Below, in pieces: positions 24,287 to 32,796 of a stretch of DNA of 64,000 nucleotides (position 1 is the first letter of the stretch; every line of letters begins with the position of its first letter). The DNA is from CAYVBE01 sp964572825 (GTDB lineage: Bacteria > Planctomycetota > Brocadiia > SM23-32). The stretch lies in assembly GCA_964572825.1 (NCBI GenBank), contig CAZNGS010000016.1, positions 1-64,000 on the forward strand. Direction: 5' to 3'. A program made the position numbers and the translations under genes. A model generated the notes under the pieces. That model ran no database searches and was not told the origin of the DNA. It saw only the letters and a program-made list of their open reading frames with translations.

Positions 24287-24438
24287 AGGCGGGCCCTCCC
24301 GGAAGCGCACGGCAGAACCAGATAGCCTACACCCGCCGCACGGCGGGGTCAAACTGAGGAGTGATTTCTCGCGGATTGGTGGGCCGGGCAACGTCCGGGG
24401 AGGCGTCTCGCGTCGGAGTGTGCTGCACTGTAGCCGGG

Positions 24439-24651
24439 CTACCTTATCCGGGGCCCACAGTTGTCGCAGAAGCGGGCATCCGGATCGTTCAACTCCCCGC
24501 CCCAGGGCATTCCACGCGCTTGGCGAGCGCGGCGCCGCAGGTGTCGCAGAACTTCGCGTCCGCGTCGTTGAGGGCCTTGCAGTTGTGGCATCGCACCTGC
24601 GCGGGCCCCGGCGAGTTCGTCCCGCCACGCAGCCCCTCGACCGAGCCTCAT
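24439..24651 (-). pseudogene. Frameshifted double zinc-ribbon remnant
   Basis: On the minus strand one frame reads RCHNCKALNDADAKFCDTCGA followed by a stop in the spacer. A second frame continues GELNDPDARFCDNCGPRIR to a TAG at 24439. Joined, these give two CX2C..FC..CG zinc ribbons separated by a short linker with one base missing or added, and the third Cys pair damaged. A TGA lies a few codons upstream, so no normal N-terminus exists. It occupies the 495-base gap between the divergent sulfatase and SppA genes. The rest of the gap shows nothing clear. Double zinc ribbons usually form small domains of envelope or regulatory proteins. Confidence 0.6.
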
Positions 24652-24781
24652 ACCTCGAGAACGACAATGAAAAGACGACAGTTGAATGGCTCGGCCGCTT
24701 GACGTGCCGCAGCCCGTACCGGAGAATGCAGTAAGCTATTGAAGATGATGTGCCTTTCCGCGGGATTGCCAGGAGGAGACC

Positions 24782-25870
24782 ATGTCGTCTGATTACGGCG
24801 CGACGGGGCAGAATGAACGGTGGCACGACAGCAGTTCGGGGTCTTCCCGGCAGGGGGGCGGCTCGCGGTCTGCGTGGTGGGGGTGCCTGCTCGGCGGGGC
24901 GGCGGCCCTGGTGGTGCTGGCGCTCATCGGGGTGGCGGTGTTCATCGTGCTCTTCGCCGGGATCGCCTCGGCCGCAGGGGCGGGAGCAACGATCCGCGGC
25001 GGGGCGATGATCCAGGAATGGACGGTCAGCGGCAAGAGCGGCCGGCCCAAAGTGGCCCTGATCCCCGTTCAGGGCGCCCTGGTGCCGGCAGGTGAGCCCG
25101 GCGAGGACCCGGTGAGTCTGATGCGGGGTATGCTGGACCGGGCGCGGGAGGACGACGCCGTGAAAGGCGTCATCCTGCTGGTGGCCAGCGGCGGGGGCGA
25201 GATCACCACCTGCGACGTGATGCGAAGGGCCGTTCAGGACTACCGTGACCGGACGGGCGAGCCGGTGGTGACCCTGATGGGCAGCGTGGCCGCCTCCGGC
25301 GCATACTACGTGAGCTGCGGCACGGATTACCTGATCGCTCATCCCACCAGCATTACGGGCAGCATCGGGGTGCTGTGGCCCTTCTATGACGCCAGCGGCC
25401 TTCTGGGCAAAGTGGGCGTGCAGGACCGCACGGTCAAAAGCGGGGCCTACAAGCAACTGGCTTCGCCGTTCGCCGAGAGGTCCGCCGAGGAGTGGGAACG
25501 CGAGAAGGCGGTCCTGCAGGGGGTCATCGATCAGTTGCACGCGCGGTTTCTCGACGTGGTGGCCCAGGGGCGCGGTATGGACCCCACCGAGGTCCGCAAG
25601 CTGGCGGACGGACGCATCTTTACCAGCCAGGAGGCGGTGGAGAACAAGTTGATCGACGACATCGGCTACCGCGAGGACGCCGTCGAGAAGGTGAAACAGC
25701 TGGCCGGCCTGGAGGATGTGCATCTGGTGCAGTACGGCCGCGTTCCGTCCCTGCTGGAGGTCATACTGAGCGGCGCCATCCAGCCGGACATCAACGTTCA
25801 ACTGGGCGAGAGCCTGCCCACGCGGCGCGTCGGGGCGCCCATGTATCTCTGGGCACCGGCCGCGCGGTAA
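24782..25870 (+). CDS. sppA: Signal peptide peptidase SppA (S49 family), single-domain form
   Basis: The 362-residue protein digests cleaved signal peptides in the membrane. The ATG at 24782 has GGAGGAGACC directly upstream. A soluble head of about 30 residues rich in Ser/Gly precedes one membrane helix (about 37-66). The S49 protease core shows VALIPVQGAL, GVILLVASGGGE, LMGSVAASGAYY with the nucleophile Ser near 172, and the VKSGAYK segment (218-224) supplying the catalytic Lys region. Length fits the short bacterial SppA that forms an octamer rather than the tandem-duplicated E. coli form. cysS begins 50 bases downstream on the same strand. Confidence 0.93.
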   Translation: MSSDYGATGQNERWHDSSSGSSRQGGGSRSAWWGCLLGGAAALVVLALIGVAVFIVLFAGIASAAGAGATIRGGAMIQEWTVSGKSGRPKVALIPVQGALVPAGEPGEDPVSLMRGMLDRAREDDAVKGVILLVASGGGEITTCDVMRRAVQDYRDRTGEPVVTLMGSVAASGAYYVSCGTDYLIAHPTSITGSIGVLWPFYDASGLLGKVGVQDRTVKSGAYKQLASPFAERSAEEWEREKAVLQGVIDQLHARFLDVVAQGRGMDPTEVRKLADGRIFTSQEAVENKLIDDIGYREDAVEKVKQLAGLEDVHLVQYGRVPSLLEVILSGAIQPDINVQLGESLPTRRVGAPMYLWAPAAR

Positions 25871-25920
25871 GTCCGTCTGCGAATCCACCAGACCCATCCG
25901 CCAGTCAACGAGGCAAACCC

Positions 25921-27390
25921 ATGTTGAAGGTCTTCAATACCCTGGGTCGCGAACTGCAGGAGTTCCAGCCGCTCAACGAAGGCTCCGTGGGCATCTACGT
26001 CTGCGGCCCCACGGTCTACGGCCACAGCCACATCGGCCACGCCAAGAGTTACGTCAGCTTCGACGCGATCGTCCGCTACCTCCGCTACCTGGGCTACCAG
26101 GTCCGGTACGTCCAGAATATCACCGACGTCGGTCACCTGACCGACGACGCCGATCAGGGCGAGGACAAGGTCGGCATGCGCGCGCGGCAGATGGGCGTGC
26201 AGCCCATGGAGGTGGCGGAGATGTACACCCGCAGCTACTTCGAGGACATGGACGCGCTGAACGTGCAGCGGCCCGACATCAGCCCCCGCGCCAGTGGGCA
26301 TATCATCCAGCAAATCGAGCTGGTCAAAACGCTGCTCGAGAAGGGCCATGCCTACGAGGTGGAGGGGAACGTGTATTTCGACGTGCAGAGTTTCTCCGAC
26401 TACGGGAAGCTCAGCGGACGCAGCCTGGACGAACTCATGGAGGGCGTGCGGGTGGAGGCACGCGGGGAGAAAAAGCACCCCGCCGACTTCGCCCTCTGGA
26501 AGAAGGCCGAGGAAAGCCACATCATGCGCTGGCCCAGCCCCTGGGGCGAGGGGTTCCCCGGCTGGCACGTCGAGTGCTCCGTGATGGCCATGGAATACCT
26601 GGGGCCCACCATTGATATCCACGGCGGCGGACTGGAGAACAGCTTCCCCCACCACGAGGACGAGATCGCTCAGGCCGAGGCTGCCACCGGCCGGCCCTTC
26701 GTGCGCTACTGGCTGCACAACAACATGGTGACCGTCAACGGGCAGAAGATGGGCAAGAGCCTGGGTAACTTCATCACCCTGAAAGATGCCTTCGCGGGCG
26801 AGGAGCCCCTGGAAAGACCCGTCCGCCCCCTGGTGATGCGGTACTTCATCCTGACCAGCCACTATCGGAGCCCCCTGGACTTCTCCGCCGAAGCCCTGGA
26901 GGCTGCCGAGAAAGGCCTGGCGCGGATCGAGAACACCGTCGGCCGGGTCCGCCGCATGGCGCCCCAGGCGCCCGAGGGAGACGCCCCGGAGGTAGTCCGG
27001 GAACTGGTGGACCGGACACGCAGGGATTTCACCGCCGAAATGGACGACGACTTCAACACGGCCGGGGCCCTCGGGGTCTTGAGCACGTTCACCCGCGAGG
27101 TCAACAAGCTGCTGGATTCCGGCGACGAACTGACGGGGGCCGGCCTCGAGAGCGTGGACGAACTCTACGATGAACTGGGCGGGCGCATCCTGGGCGTGGT
27201 GACGGCTGAGACGGGTCGGAAGGCCGAAGCGGGCATCGAGCGGCAACTGGTCGAAGCGCTGCTGGACGTTCGGGCCGAGCTGCGCCGAGCGAAGCAGTTT
27301 CAACTGGCCGACGGCATCCGGGACCGCCTGGAGGAGCTCGGGATCGAGGTGAAGGACACCGCAGAGGGCGCCACGTGGCAGTTCAAGTAG
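25921..27390 (+). CDS. cysS: Cysteinyl-tRNA synthetase
   Basis: The 489-residue class I enzyme charges tRNA-Cys. The HIGH motif is at 37-40 and the usual KMSKS loop is KMGKS at 276-280. The zinc site is complete: C28 in YVCGPTVYG, C219 in WHVECS, H244 and E248 in PHHEDE. The anticodon-binding helical end (AELRRAKQFQLADGIRDRLEELGIEV) is present. Start is ATG at 25921. KMGKS replaces one Ser of the flexible loop by Gly; the two Lys residues that act in catalysis remain, so activity is expected. Two tRNA genes lie directly downstream on the opposite strand. Confidence 0.97.
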   Translation: MLKVFNTLGRELQEFQPLNEGSVGIYVCGPTVYGHSHIGHAKSYVSFDAIVRYLRYLGYQVRYVQNITDVGHLTDDADQGEDKVGMRARQMGVQPMEVAEMYTRSYFEDMDALNVQRPDISPRASGHIIQQIELVKTLLEKGHAYEVEGNVYFDVQSFSDYGKLSGRSLDELMEGVRVEARGEKKHPADFALWKKAEESHIMRWPSPWGEGFPGWHVECSVMAMEYLGPTIDIHGGGLENSFPHHEDEIAQAEAATGRPFVRYWLHNNMVTVNGQKMGKSLGNFITLKDAFAGEEPLERPVRPLVMRYFILTSHYRSPLDFSAEALEAAEKGLARIENTVGRVRRMAPQAPEGDAPEVVRELVDRTRRDFTAEMDDDFNTAGALGVLSTFTREVNKLLDSGDELTGAGLESVDELYDELGGRILGVVTAETGRKAEAGIERQLVEALLDVRAELRRAKQFQLADGIRDRLEELGIEVKDTAEGATWQFK

Positions 27391-27410
27391 GCCGGTGACC
27401 GGCAAAAAAG

Positions 27411-27485
27411 TGGAGCGGGTGAAGGGATTCGAACCCTCAACAACCAGCATGGCAAGCTGGTGCTCTTCCGTTGAGCTACACCCGC
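27411..27485 (-). tRNA. tRNA-Gly (anticodon GCC)
   Basis: The minus strand folds as a cloverleaf: acceptor GCGGGTG/CACCCGC, anticodon stem ACCAGC/GCTGGT with loop TTGCCAT (GCC at 27453-27451), T arm GAGGGTTCGAATCCC, discriminator T and an encoded CCA (27413-27411). It lies 26 bases downstream of tRNA-Leu and probably shares its transcript. A run of six T follows shortly after the CCA. Confidence 0.97.
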
Positions 27486-27511
27486 TCCGTGGGGGCGACG
27501 AAGGAGGACGC

Positions 27512-27601
27512 TGGTGCGAAGGGGGGGATTCGAACCCCCAATTCGCCGTCCGGCGAACTAGATCCTAAATCTAGCGCGTCTGCCAATTCCGCCACCTTCG
27601 C
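27512..27601 (-). tRNA. tRNA-Leu (anticodon UAG)
   Basis: The minus-strand cloverleaf has acceptor GCGAAGG/CCTTCGC, anticodon stem CTAGA/TCTAG with loop TTTAGGA (TAG at 27567-27565), a long variable arm TTCGCCGGACGGCGAA typical of class II tRNAs, T arm GGGGGTTCGAATCCCCC, discriminator A and an encoded CCA (27514-27512). Confidence 0.97.
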
Positions 27602-27625
27602 GTCCGTAGCGGCTACCGACCTCGT

Positions 27626-27654
27626 ATCCTACTTGAACACGGCGCTGGGTGCAA
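27626..27654 (-). promoter_or_regulatory. Promoter of the tRNA-Leu/tRNA-Gly unit
   Basis: On the minus strand TTGCAC (27654-27649) and TAGGAT (27631-27626) are separated by 17 bases; the tRNA-Leu 5' end is 24 bases beyond the -10. Position and spacing are right for a stable-RNA promoter. Confidence 0.6.
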
Positions 27655-27733
27655 GCAAAAAGTCCTGCTCTCCGTGCTGATTGGAAGGCCCGGCGCGGTG
27701 GCCGGGCTACAAAGGATGCTGCCGCCGCGTAAT

Positions 27734-27763
27734 TTGCCCGCGTGCACTGTTCCCCGTTAAGAT
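27734..27763 (+). promoter_or_regulatory. Weak candidate promoter for the glycosyltransferase at 27796
   Basis: TTGCCC (27734-27739) and TAAGAT (27758-27763), 18 bases apart, lie about 35 bases before the TTG start. Match to consensus is only fair. The rest of the gap between the tRNA genes and this gene shows nothing else. Confidence 0.35.
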
Positions 27764-27795
27764 AGCGGCCTTCCACAATCTGCGGAGGCGCGGTC

Positions 27796-28941
27796 TTGGC
27801 TGTTCCGGTTCTTCACTGCTATGCGGATTACAAGTGGACCGGCCCGTCCGGGCCGGTGGCGCGGCTCTGCCGCAACTTGACTGACCAGGAGTGGCGGTCG
27901 GACCTGGCCTGCATGCGCCCTCCGGCCTGGCCGGAGCGGACCCTCGCCGATCGTGCGCGCGAGATGGGTCTGCAGGTGTTCGATGACCTCTATTTCGACA
28001 GCAGCCCCAACCTTCACCGCAACTTCCGCGACGCCCGCCGATTGCAGGAGCTGGTTTCCCGGGACGGCTACGGGCTGGTCCACTGCCACGGCACCTGGGA
28101 CCAGGCCGTGTGCTGGCTGGCGCTGGCGCGACGGCGAACCTCCGTGCCCCTCGTGCGGACCGACCACAAGGGCCGCGAGTTCCGGACCAATCCCGTGCAC
28201 CGCCTCTTCTACGGCCCCGCGATGCTGGATCACCTGGTCGTGCTCAGCGACCGCTACGCCGTGCAGGCCGTGGACCGGCTGAAGGTGGAGCCTGACTTCG
28301 TGACCACCGTCCCCGGTGCGGTGGACTGCCGGCAATACCGTCCCATCGACCCCCCCGCCGGCAAGCGGGAGGAGTTCGGCCTCCGCCGGGAGGATATCCT
28401 CTTCGGCGTGGTCTCGCGCGTCCAGCGGCATCGGCACTTCGACGTTCTGCTCGATGCCGCCCTTATCCTCCAGAAACGGGATCCACGGGTGAAGATCGTC
28501 GTCTGCGGGAGGGGCACCCATCGGCGGGAGATACTGGACAGGCCGGTGGTGCGCATGGGCCTGGAGAACACCGTCTTTCCACTGGGTTACCGCACGGACG
28601 ACTACCGGGAGACGATTGCCACGTTCGATGCCGGCATCATGCTGGTGCCGGGCAGCGACGGTTCGTGCCGGGCGGCCATGCAGATGGCGGCGATGGGCAA
28701 GCCGCTCGTGGTGGCACAGCGGGGCACGCTGCCCGACATCGTCCGGGATGGCGAGACGGGAATAGTGGTTTACGACAGCCCGGAACTGCTGGCGCACGCC
28801 GTCCTGCAGATGGCCGCTCAGCCCGACATGCGCCGCCGCATGGGGCGGGCGGCCAGGTGCCGCATGCAGAGGGCGTTCTCGCCGGAACTCCAAACCCGGA
28901 AGGTCATCGAGGTTTACCGCAGATTGCTGGGCCAGTCATAG
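27796..28941 (+). CDS. Glycosyltransferase family 4 protein
   Basis: The 381-residue protein has a GT-B fold with the GT4 pattern: N-terminal domain with GPSGPVARLC and VHCHGTWDQA, C-terminal nucleotide-sugar domain with FGVVSRVQRHRHFDVLLDA, KIVVCGRG, GIMLVPGSDGSCRAAMQMAAMGKPLV and DGETGIV. The usual E-x7-E is altered: the second-domain stretch has SCRAAMQMAAMGKP instead of a clear E..G..EAMA. The start is TTG at 27796 with GGAGG seven bases upstream. It stands alone, away from the main polysaccharide locus, and converges with the truncated URO-D-family gene, overlapping it by six bases. Donor and acceptor unknown; it may modify lipid or glycan. Confidence 0.87.
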   Translation: MAVPVLHCYADYKWTGPSGPVARLCRNLTDQEWRSDLACMRPPAWPERTLADRAREMGLQVFDDLYFDSSPNLHRNFRDARRLQELVSRDGYGLVHCHGTWDQAVCWLALARRRTSVPLVRTDHKGREFRTNPVHRLFYGPAMLDHLVVLSDRYAVQAVDRLKVEPDFVTTVPGAVDCRQYRPIDPPAGKREEFGLRREDILFGVVSRVQRHRHFDVLLDAALILQKRDPRVKIVVCGRGTHRREILDRPVVRMGLENTVFPLGYRTDDYRETIATFDAGIMLVPGSDGSCRAAMQMAAMGKPLVVAQRGTLPDIVRDGETGIVVYDSPELLAHAVLQMAAQPDMRRRMGRAARCRMQRAFSPELQTRKVIEVYRRLLGQS

Positions 28942-29480
28942 CGGCGTGCCGGCCTGGTCGAGGATGGCCTCCAGCAGCGCGGCCGCGTTCTCTGTGGGCA
29001 CTTCGCTCATGACGGGCTTGGCCGGGGCCAGCACGTAGCCTCCTCCGCGGGCCATCCGGGCGCACGGGCGCGCGACCTCGCACCGTATCTGGCCCGGTGT
29101 CCCCCGCGGGAGCAGTTGCTGCGTTCCGATACCTCCCCAGAAGGCGATGCGGTCTCCGAACCGCTTCTTGAGCGCATAGGGGTCCATCGCTTCCGGCTGG
29201 ACCGATTCCAGGCAGTCCAGGCCGGCGCCGGCGGCATCCCCCACGACCTCCGACACGTCCCCGCAGGAATGGTGCATGGTGAAGAGGCCGGCTTCCCTGA
29301 TCCGGCCCCACAGGCGCCCGTAACGGGGGCGGAAAAGACTCATCCAGTGCTGCTTGCCCATGATGAGGCCGTGCTGGTGGCCCCAGTCGTCCCCGGTCTG
29401 GATTCCGTCGATGGGCAGTTGGCCCAGGCGGTCGATCACCCGGAGGTAAAACTCGGTAATCAGGTCCCATGGCGCTGAGG
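28936..29480 (-). pseudogene. 5'-truncated uroporphyrinogen-decarboxylase-family gene
   Basis: The readable frame gives the C-terminal half of a URO-D-like protein of the methyltransferase/hypothetical group: PWDLITEFYLRVIDRLG, IDGIQTGDDWGHQHGLIMG, HHSCGDVSEVVGDAAGAGLDCLESVQPEAMDPYALKKRFGDRIAFWGGIGTQQLLPRG and GGGYVLAPAKPVMSEVPTEN. Homologues are about 340-400 residues; here homology stops upstream at about 29480, where hairpin repeats begin, and the first 170 or so residues are missing. An internal GTG at 29439 could express only the fragment. Such family members are common in Planctomycetota and often work with corrinoid demethylation systems, none of which is nearby. Confidence 0.75.
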
Positions 29481-29491
29481 ACCTCCGGAGC

Positions 29492-29649
29492 GCGGCGCCT
29501 CGGCGCCGCCTTCACTTCCCGGGGCCCTGACCCCGGTGCGACGCCCGGCGTCGCAACGAAAACTCCGGGCGGCAAGCCGCCCCAACGGCAAGGCCTTTCG
29601 ACAGGCTCAAGGCCCTGAGCAAAGTCGAAGGGCGGTGGCAAGCCACCGC
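29492..29649. repeat. Array of five consecutive perfect or near-perfect hairpins
   Basis: The 299-base gap upstream of the truncated URO-D-family gene holds GCGGCGCC-TC-GGCGCCGC (29492-29509), TGCGACGCC-C-GGCGTCGCA (29537-29555), GGGCGGC-AA-GCCGCCC (29567-29582), a 38-base imperfect hairpin opening CCTTTCGACAGGCTCA and closing GTCGAAGG (29594-29631), and GCGGTGGC-AA-GCCACCGC (29632-29649). The third and fifth share a GGC-AA-GCC tip. The fourth resembles a dispersed hairpin seen in many unrelated environmental bacteria. From 29650 to 29779 only the promoter-like site at 29717-29746 is noted. Confidence 0.75.
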
Positions 29650-29716
29650 AATCCGAGAAAAACCGGGACAGCGGTCCCTTCCTGCGCAAGACCCCCCTGA
29701 TGTTGCTTTTTGGACG

Positions 29717-29746
29717 CTTATATATGTGTAGAAGCTCCGCGGTCAA
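29717..29746 (-). promoter_or_regulatory. Orphan promoter-like site pointing at the truncated URO-D gene
   Basis: The minus strand has TTGACC (29746-29741), then CACATATATAAG giving TATATA at 16 bases or TATAAG at 18 bases. Transcripts would run through the hairpin array into the truncated gene. It may be the surviving promoter of the intact gene. Confidence 0.4.
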
Positions 29747-29779
29747 CGTGCGCTTTCCCGGGGTCGGTGCATTCCGGCG

Positions 29780-32623
29780 TCAGCTCGCCGACCCAAAAAA
29801 CTCCCGGACGGCTTGCAGAGCCCGCCGTTTGTCCTGGAAGACCTCGTGCCCGGTGGGCAGACCGTCCAGGAAAATGCGCCCGTAGTCTTTGGTGACCATC
29901 CTGTGGTCGGTGACGATGACCACCCCGCGGTCGGTCCTGCGCCGGATGAGCCGGCCGAAGCCCTGCCGAAAGCTGATCACCGCCTGGGGCAGCGTGTAGT
30001 CGCGGAAGGGATCGCGGCCCATGGCCCGCAGGTAGGCCATCCGGCCGCGCACAAGCGGATCGGTGAAGACGTGAAACGGCAGCTTCGTCAGCACGAGGCA
30101 GCTCAGCGTCTCGCCCGCGATGTCCACCCCCTCCCAGAAGCTGCGCGTGCCCAGCAGGACGGAGGCCGGATCGTGCCGGAAATAGGCGGTGATGGCCTCC
30201 CGGCTGCCGCTGTGGCCCTGGGCCAGGACCTTGATGCCGGCGCGCTCAAGCGGTTCCTTGACGGCCGCGTAAGCCGCTTCCAGCAGGGAGTAGCTGGTGA
30301 ACAGCACCAGGGCGCGGCCCTGCGTGGCCTCCAGAAGCTCGCGCAGAAACGCTCCGAGCTGACGGTCGAAGTCCCGGTTGCGCCGGCCTCCCGGATCGGG
30401 CAGGAACGTGGTAACCCCCACCAGCGCCTGCCGGCCGTAATCGAACGGCGAGCCCACCGACAGGCACCGCATGTGGCCGGGCGGCAGCACGTCGGCGCCC
30501 ATGCGCTCCAGCATGTAGTCGAACTGCCCCGCAACCTGGAGCGTGGCGGAGGTGAAGATGACCGAGCGTTTCGGCCCGAAAAGGAAGTGGCGGAAGTGTT
30601 CCCCGATGTGGAGCGGGGCCGCGTGGATGGAGCAGAACTCTCCCCGGTCGCGCCGGACCCGCTCCAGCCAGTACACGTGTTCCTCGCTCTCCTGGGCGAG
30701 GATGAACTCGATGGATTCCCCCACCTCCCGGAGCCGTTCCAGTCCCGAACGCAGGTCGCGGATGACTTCATCTACGGGTTCCGCTTCCTCGGCCAGTGGC
30801 TCGAGTTGCCCCGCCAGGTCCTCGGTGGCTTCTCCCAGCGAGGCCATGGTCTTACGGAGCCGGTCGGCCGCGTCCCCGGCCTCGGCGTGGGGCCCGACGG
30901 CTGGCTCACACTCCGCCAGCATGATGCGATCGACGTAAGGGGGCAGTTCCTGCAACGGTTCGTGCAGCAGCTCGAAGAACTGCCGGGTGGCCTGCACCAC
31001 GTCGTCGATCAGGCCCATGACGCCGCCGGCCGCCTCGGTCAGCCGGGAGCGTTTGGCCTCCGGCATTGACCGGGAGGCGAGCTCGTGCATGAGCGTTGCC
31101 AGCAGCCCGCTGCCGCTGCCGTCCTGGCGGCGTCGATACAACCAGTTGGTGATGCGATAGACGCTCAGTGTGTTCACCTCGGCGGCCAGGGCGTTGGTGG
31201 CCACGTCTTCCAGGTTGTGCGCCTCGTCGAAGACCACGCACCGATACTCGGGAAGCACGGGCGTGTCCAGCCCGATCTCCGAGAACAGGAGGGCATGGTT
31301 GACGACGATGACGTCGGCCAGTTGTGCCCTGCAGCGGGCGCGCTGGACCAGGCAGCGGTTGCGAAAGCGACAGGCCCGGCCCGCGCACTGCTCTGAGCCG
31401 CTCACCACGGCGTAGTGCACGGCAGGGGCCGAGGGGGACTGGAGGAAGCCGTTGCACTCCGACATGTCGCCGCTGACCGTTACGGAGGCCCATTTGACCA
31501 GCGGTGCCAGCGCCACGAACTGCTCCGGTCCGGCCAGCTCCCGCTCGAAGTGCCGCATCAGGTGCATGAACCGGCGCACGCACAGGTAGTTGCGCCGCCC
31601 CTTGAGCAGGGCGGGCTCGAAGCGTCCGGGAAGCAGATTGGTGAGAAAGGGCAGGTCCTTGCGGTAGAGCTGCTCCTGGAGGTTGCGGGTGTTGGTGGAG
31701 ATGACCACCTTGTCCCCGTTGGTGCACGTCCACGCCACGGCGGGCACCAGGTATCCCATCGACTTGCCCGTGCCGGTGCCGGCTTCCACCATCAGGTGAT
31801 GCGGTTCGCTGAGGGCCTCGCAGACGGCCCGCACCATCCAGACCTGCTCGTCGCGCTGCTCGTAGCCGGGCAGGTTGCGTCCGATCACGGCCTGCGGGCC
31901 GAACATGGCGCAGATGTCCTCCGTGGGCAGCGGCTCCTCAGCGGGCTCCGGCGGCTCGTACCTCTGGACCCTGCGAAAAAGCTCTCGCTGATCGGGGAAC
32001 AGCTCCGCGATTTGGCCGATGCGGTCCGCGGTGAGTTCGAAACCTGCCGAGTCGGCCATCCCCGCCAGGATGTCCGCCAGCGGGTGGCCGGCCGCCTGCG
32101 TCAGCCTGCATATCTGATCGAGCGCCGCCCCGGGCGTGCCCGCGAGCTCGTCCAGAAGTGCCTGCCAGATATCCGCCAGGAGCCGCGCCCGGTCGGGTGC
32201 CCGGACCGTCGCCGGAGGTTCGATGCCCAGCTCGTCGGCCAGGCCCTCCAGGCTGAAGTCCGTTGCCCCGGGGACGGCGATGCGCGCCAGCTCCCGGCCG
32301 CCCAGAAGCGCGGGGGGCGGAACGCCCGCCGCCTCGAAGAAGGCGCCGAACGAACCGGCCTCGTGCACGACCACCGGCCCGTCCCCGCAGAACTCCCCCA
32401 GCTCCCGCAGAACCTGTGAAGGCTCCGGGCACCCCTTCAGGTCCGCCCTGGTCAGGCCAGACAGCCGCAGGGAAGCCCTGGTCAGTTTGTGAGGCCTGGC
32501 CAGTTGCTGGAAGTCCCGGTCGCCCGGACGGCGCACGGCCGCCGCCTCCACCACGTGGTCTTCGGTCGGCGAAGGCCCGGTCGTCAGCAGGGCGGCAAAT
32601 GTCCGGCTCTTGCTGGATGCCAT
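29780..32623 (-). CDS. dinG: DinG/XPD-type Fe-S DNA helicase with degenerate exonuclease domain
   Basis: The 947-residue superfamily 2 helicase is predicted to unwind DNA 5' to 3'. The Walker A motif is AGTGTGKS (281-288) and the DEAH box is at 466-469. Four cysteines (C348, C413, C418, C424; the last three in QCAGRACRFRNRC) match the XPD/DinG iron-sulfur site. Late motifs include VLFTSYSLLEA, LLGTRSFWEGVDIAGE and QGFGRLIRR. The N-terminal 200 residues align with a DnaQ-like exonuclease, as in the DinG form of Firmicutes, but the catalytic DxETTG is ALLTTG, the second Asp motif is HEAGSFGAFF and the H.A..D motif reads VRAPDRA. The nuclease is therefore probably dead. Start is ATG at 32623. 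Confidence 0.9.
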   Translation of the reverse strand: MASSKSRTFAALLTTGPSPTEDHVVEAAAVRRPGDRDFQQLARPHKLTRASLRLSGLTRADLKGCPEPSQVLRELGEFCGDGPVVVHEAGSFGAFFEAAGVPPPALLGGRELARIAVPGATDFSLEGLADELGIEPPATVRAPDRARLLADIWQALLDELAGTPGAALDQICRLTQAAGHPLADILAGMADSAGFELTADRIGQIAELFPDQRELFRRVQRYEPPEPAEEPLPTEDICAMFGPQAVIGRNLPGYEQRDEQVWMVRAVCEALSEPHHLMVEAGTGTGKSMGYLVPAVAWTCTNGDKVVISTNTRNLQEQLYRKDLPFLTNLLPGRFEPALLKGRRNYLCVRRFMHLMRHFERELAGPEQFVALAPLVKWASVTVSGDMSECNGFLQSPSAPAVHYAVVSGSEQCAGRACRFRNRCLVQRARCRAQLADVIVVNHALLFSEIGLDTPVLPEYRCVVFDEAHNLEDVATNALAAEVNTLSVYRITNWLYRRRQDGSGSGLLATLMHELASRSMPEAKRSRLTEAAGGVMGLIDDVVQATRQFFELLHEPLQELPPYVDRIMLAECEPAVGPHAEAGDAADRLRKTMASLGEATEDLAGQLEPLAEEAEPVDEVIRDLRSGLERLREVGESIEFILAQESEEHVYWLERVRRDRGEFCSIHAAPLHIGEHFRHFLFGPKRSVIFTSATLQVAGQFDYMLERMGADVLPPGHMRCLSVGSPFDYGRQALVGVTTFLPDPGGRRNRDFDRQLGAFLRELLEATQGRALVLFTSYSLLEAAYAAVKEPLERAGIKVLAQGHSGSREAITAYFRHDPASVLLGTRSFWEGVDIAGETLSCLVLTKLPFHVFTDPLVRGRMAYLRAMGRDPFRDYTLPQAVISFRQGFGRLIRRRTDRGVVIVTDHRMVTKDYGRIFLDGLPTGHEVFQDKRRALQAVREFFGSAS

Positions 32624-32796
32624 GGTACTCTATTCCTGCGTAGAGCGCATTCTAACGCAGGCGGCCGCTGCGTGGAAGGGAATCCTGCGGCGACGGCCGC
32701 CACCGATTGTTGCACAATCCGCTCCGTTTGCCAATAATAGGCGGCCGGGCGTGCTGGTGAACGATCCACCGGGTGCAGACAGCGGGAGGAAATGCC

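Noticed and set aside
24287..25897. Upstream extension of the second sulfatase to over 1000 residues
   Set aside because: The extension is antisense to sppA. Homology, ribosome site and usual length all point to the ATG at 24286.
27391..27411. Intrinsic terminator after cysS (GCCGG-TGA-CCGGC then AAAAAA)
   Set aside because: The stem is followed by A on the plus strand. On the minus strand the T run comes before the stem, so it fits neither direction.
29480..29746. A 280-codon frame continuing upstream of the URO-D remnant in another frame
   Set aside because: It runs through hairpin repeats and out of frame with the conserved URO-D residues.
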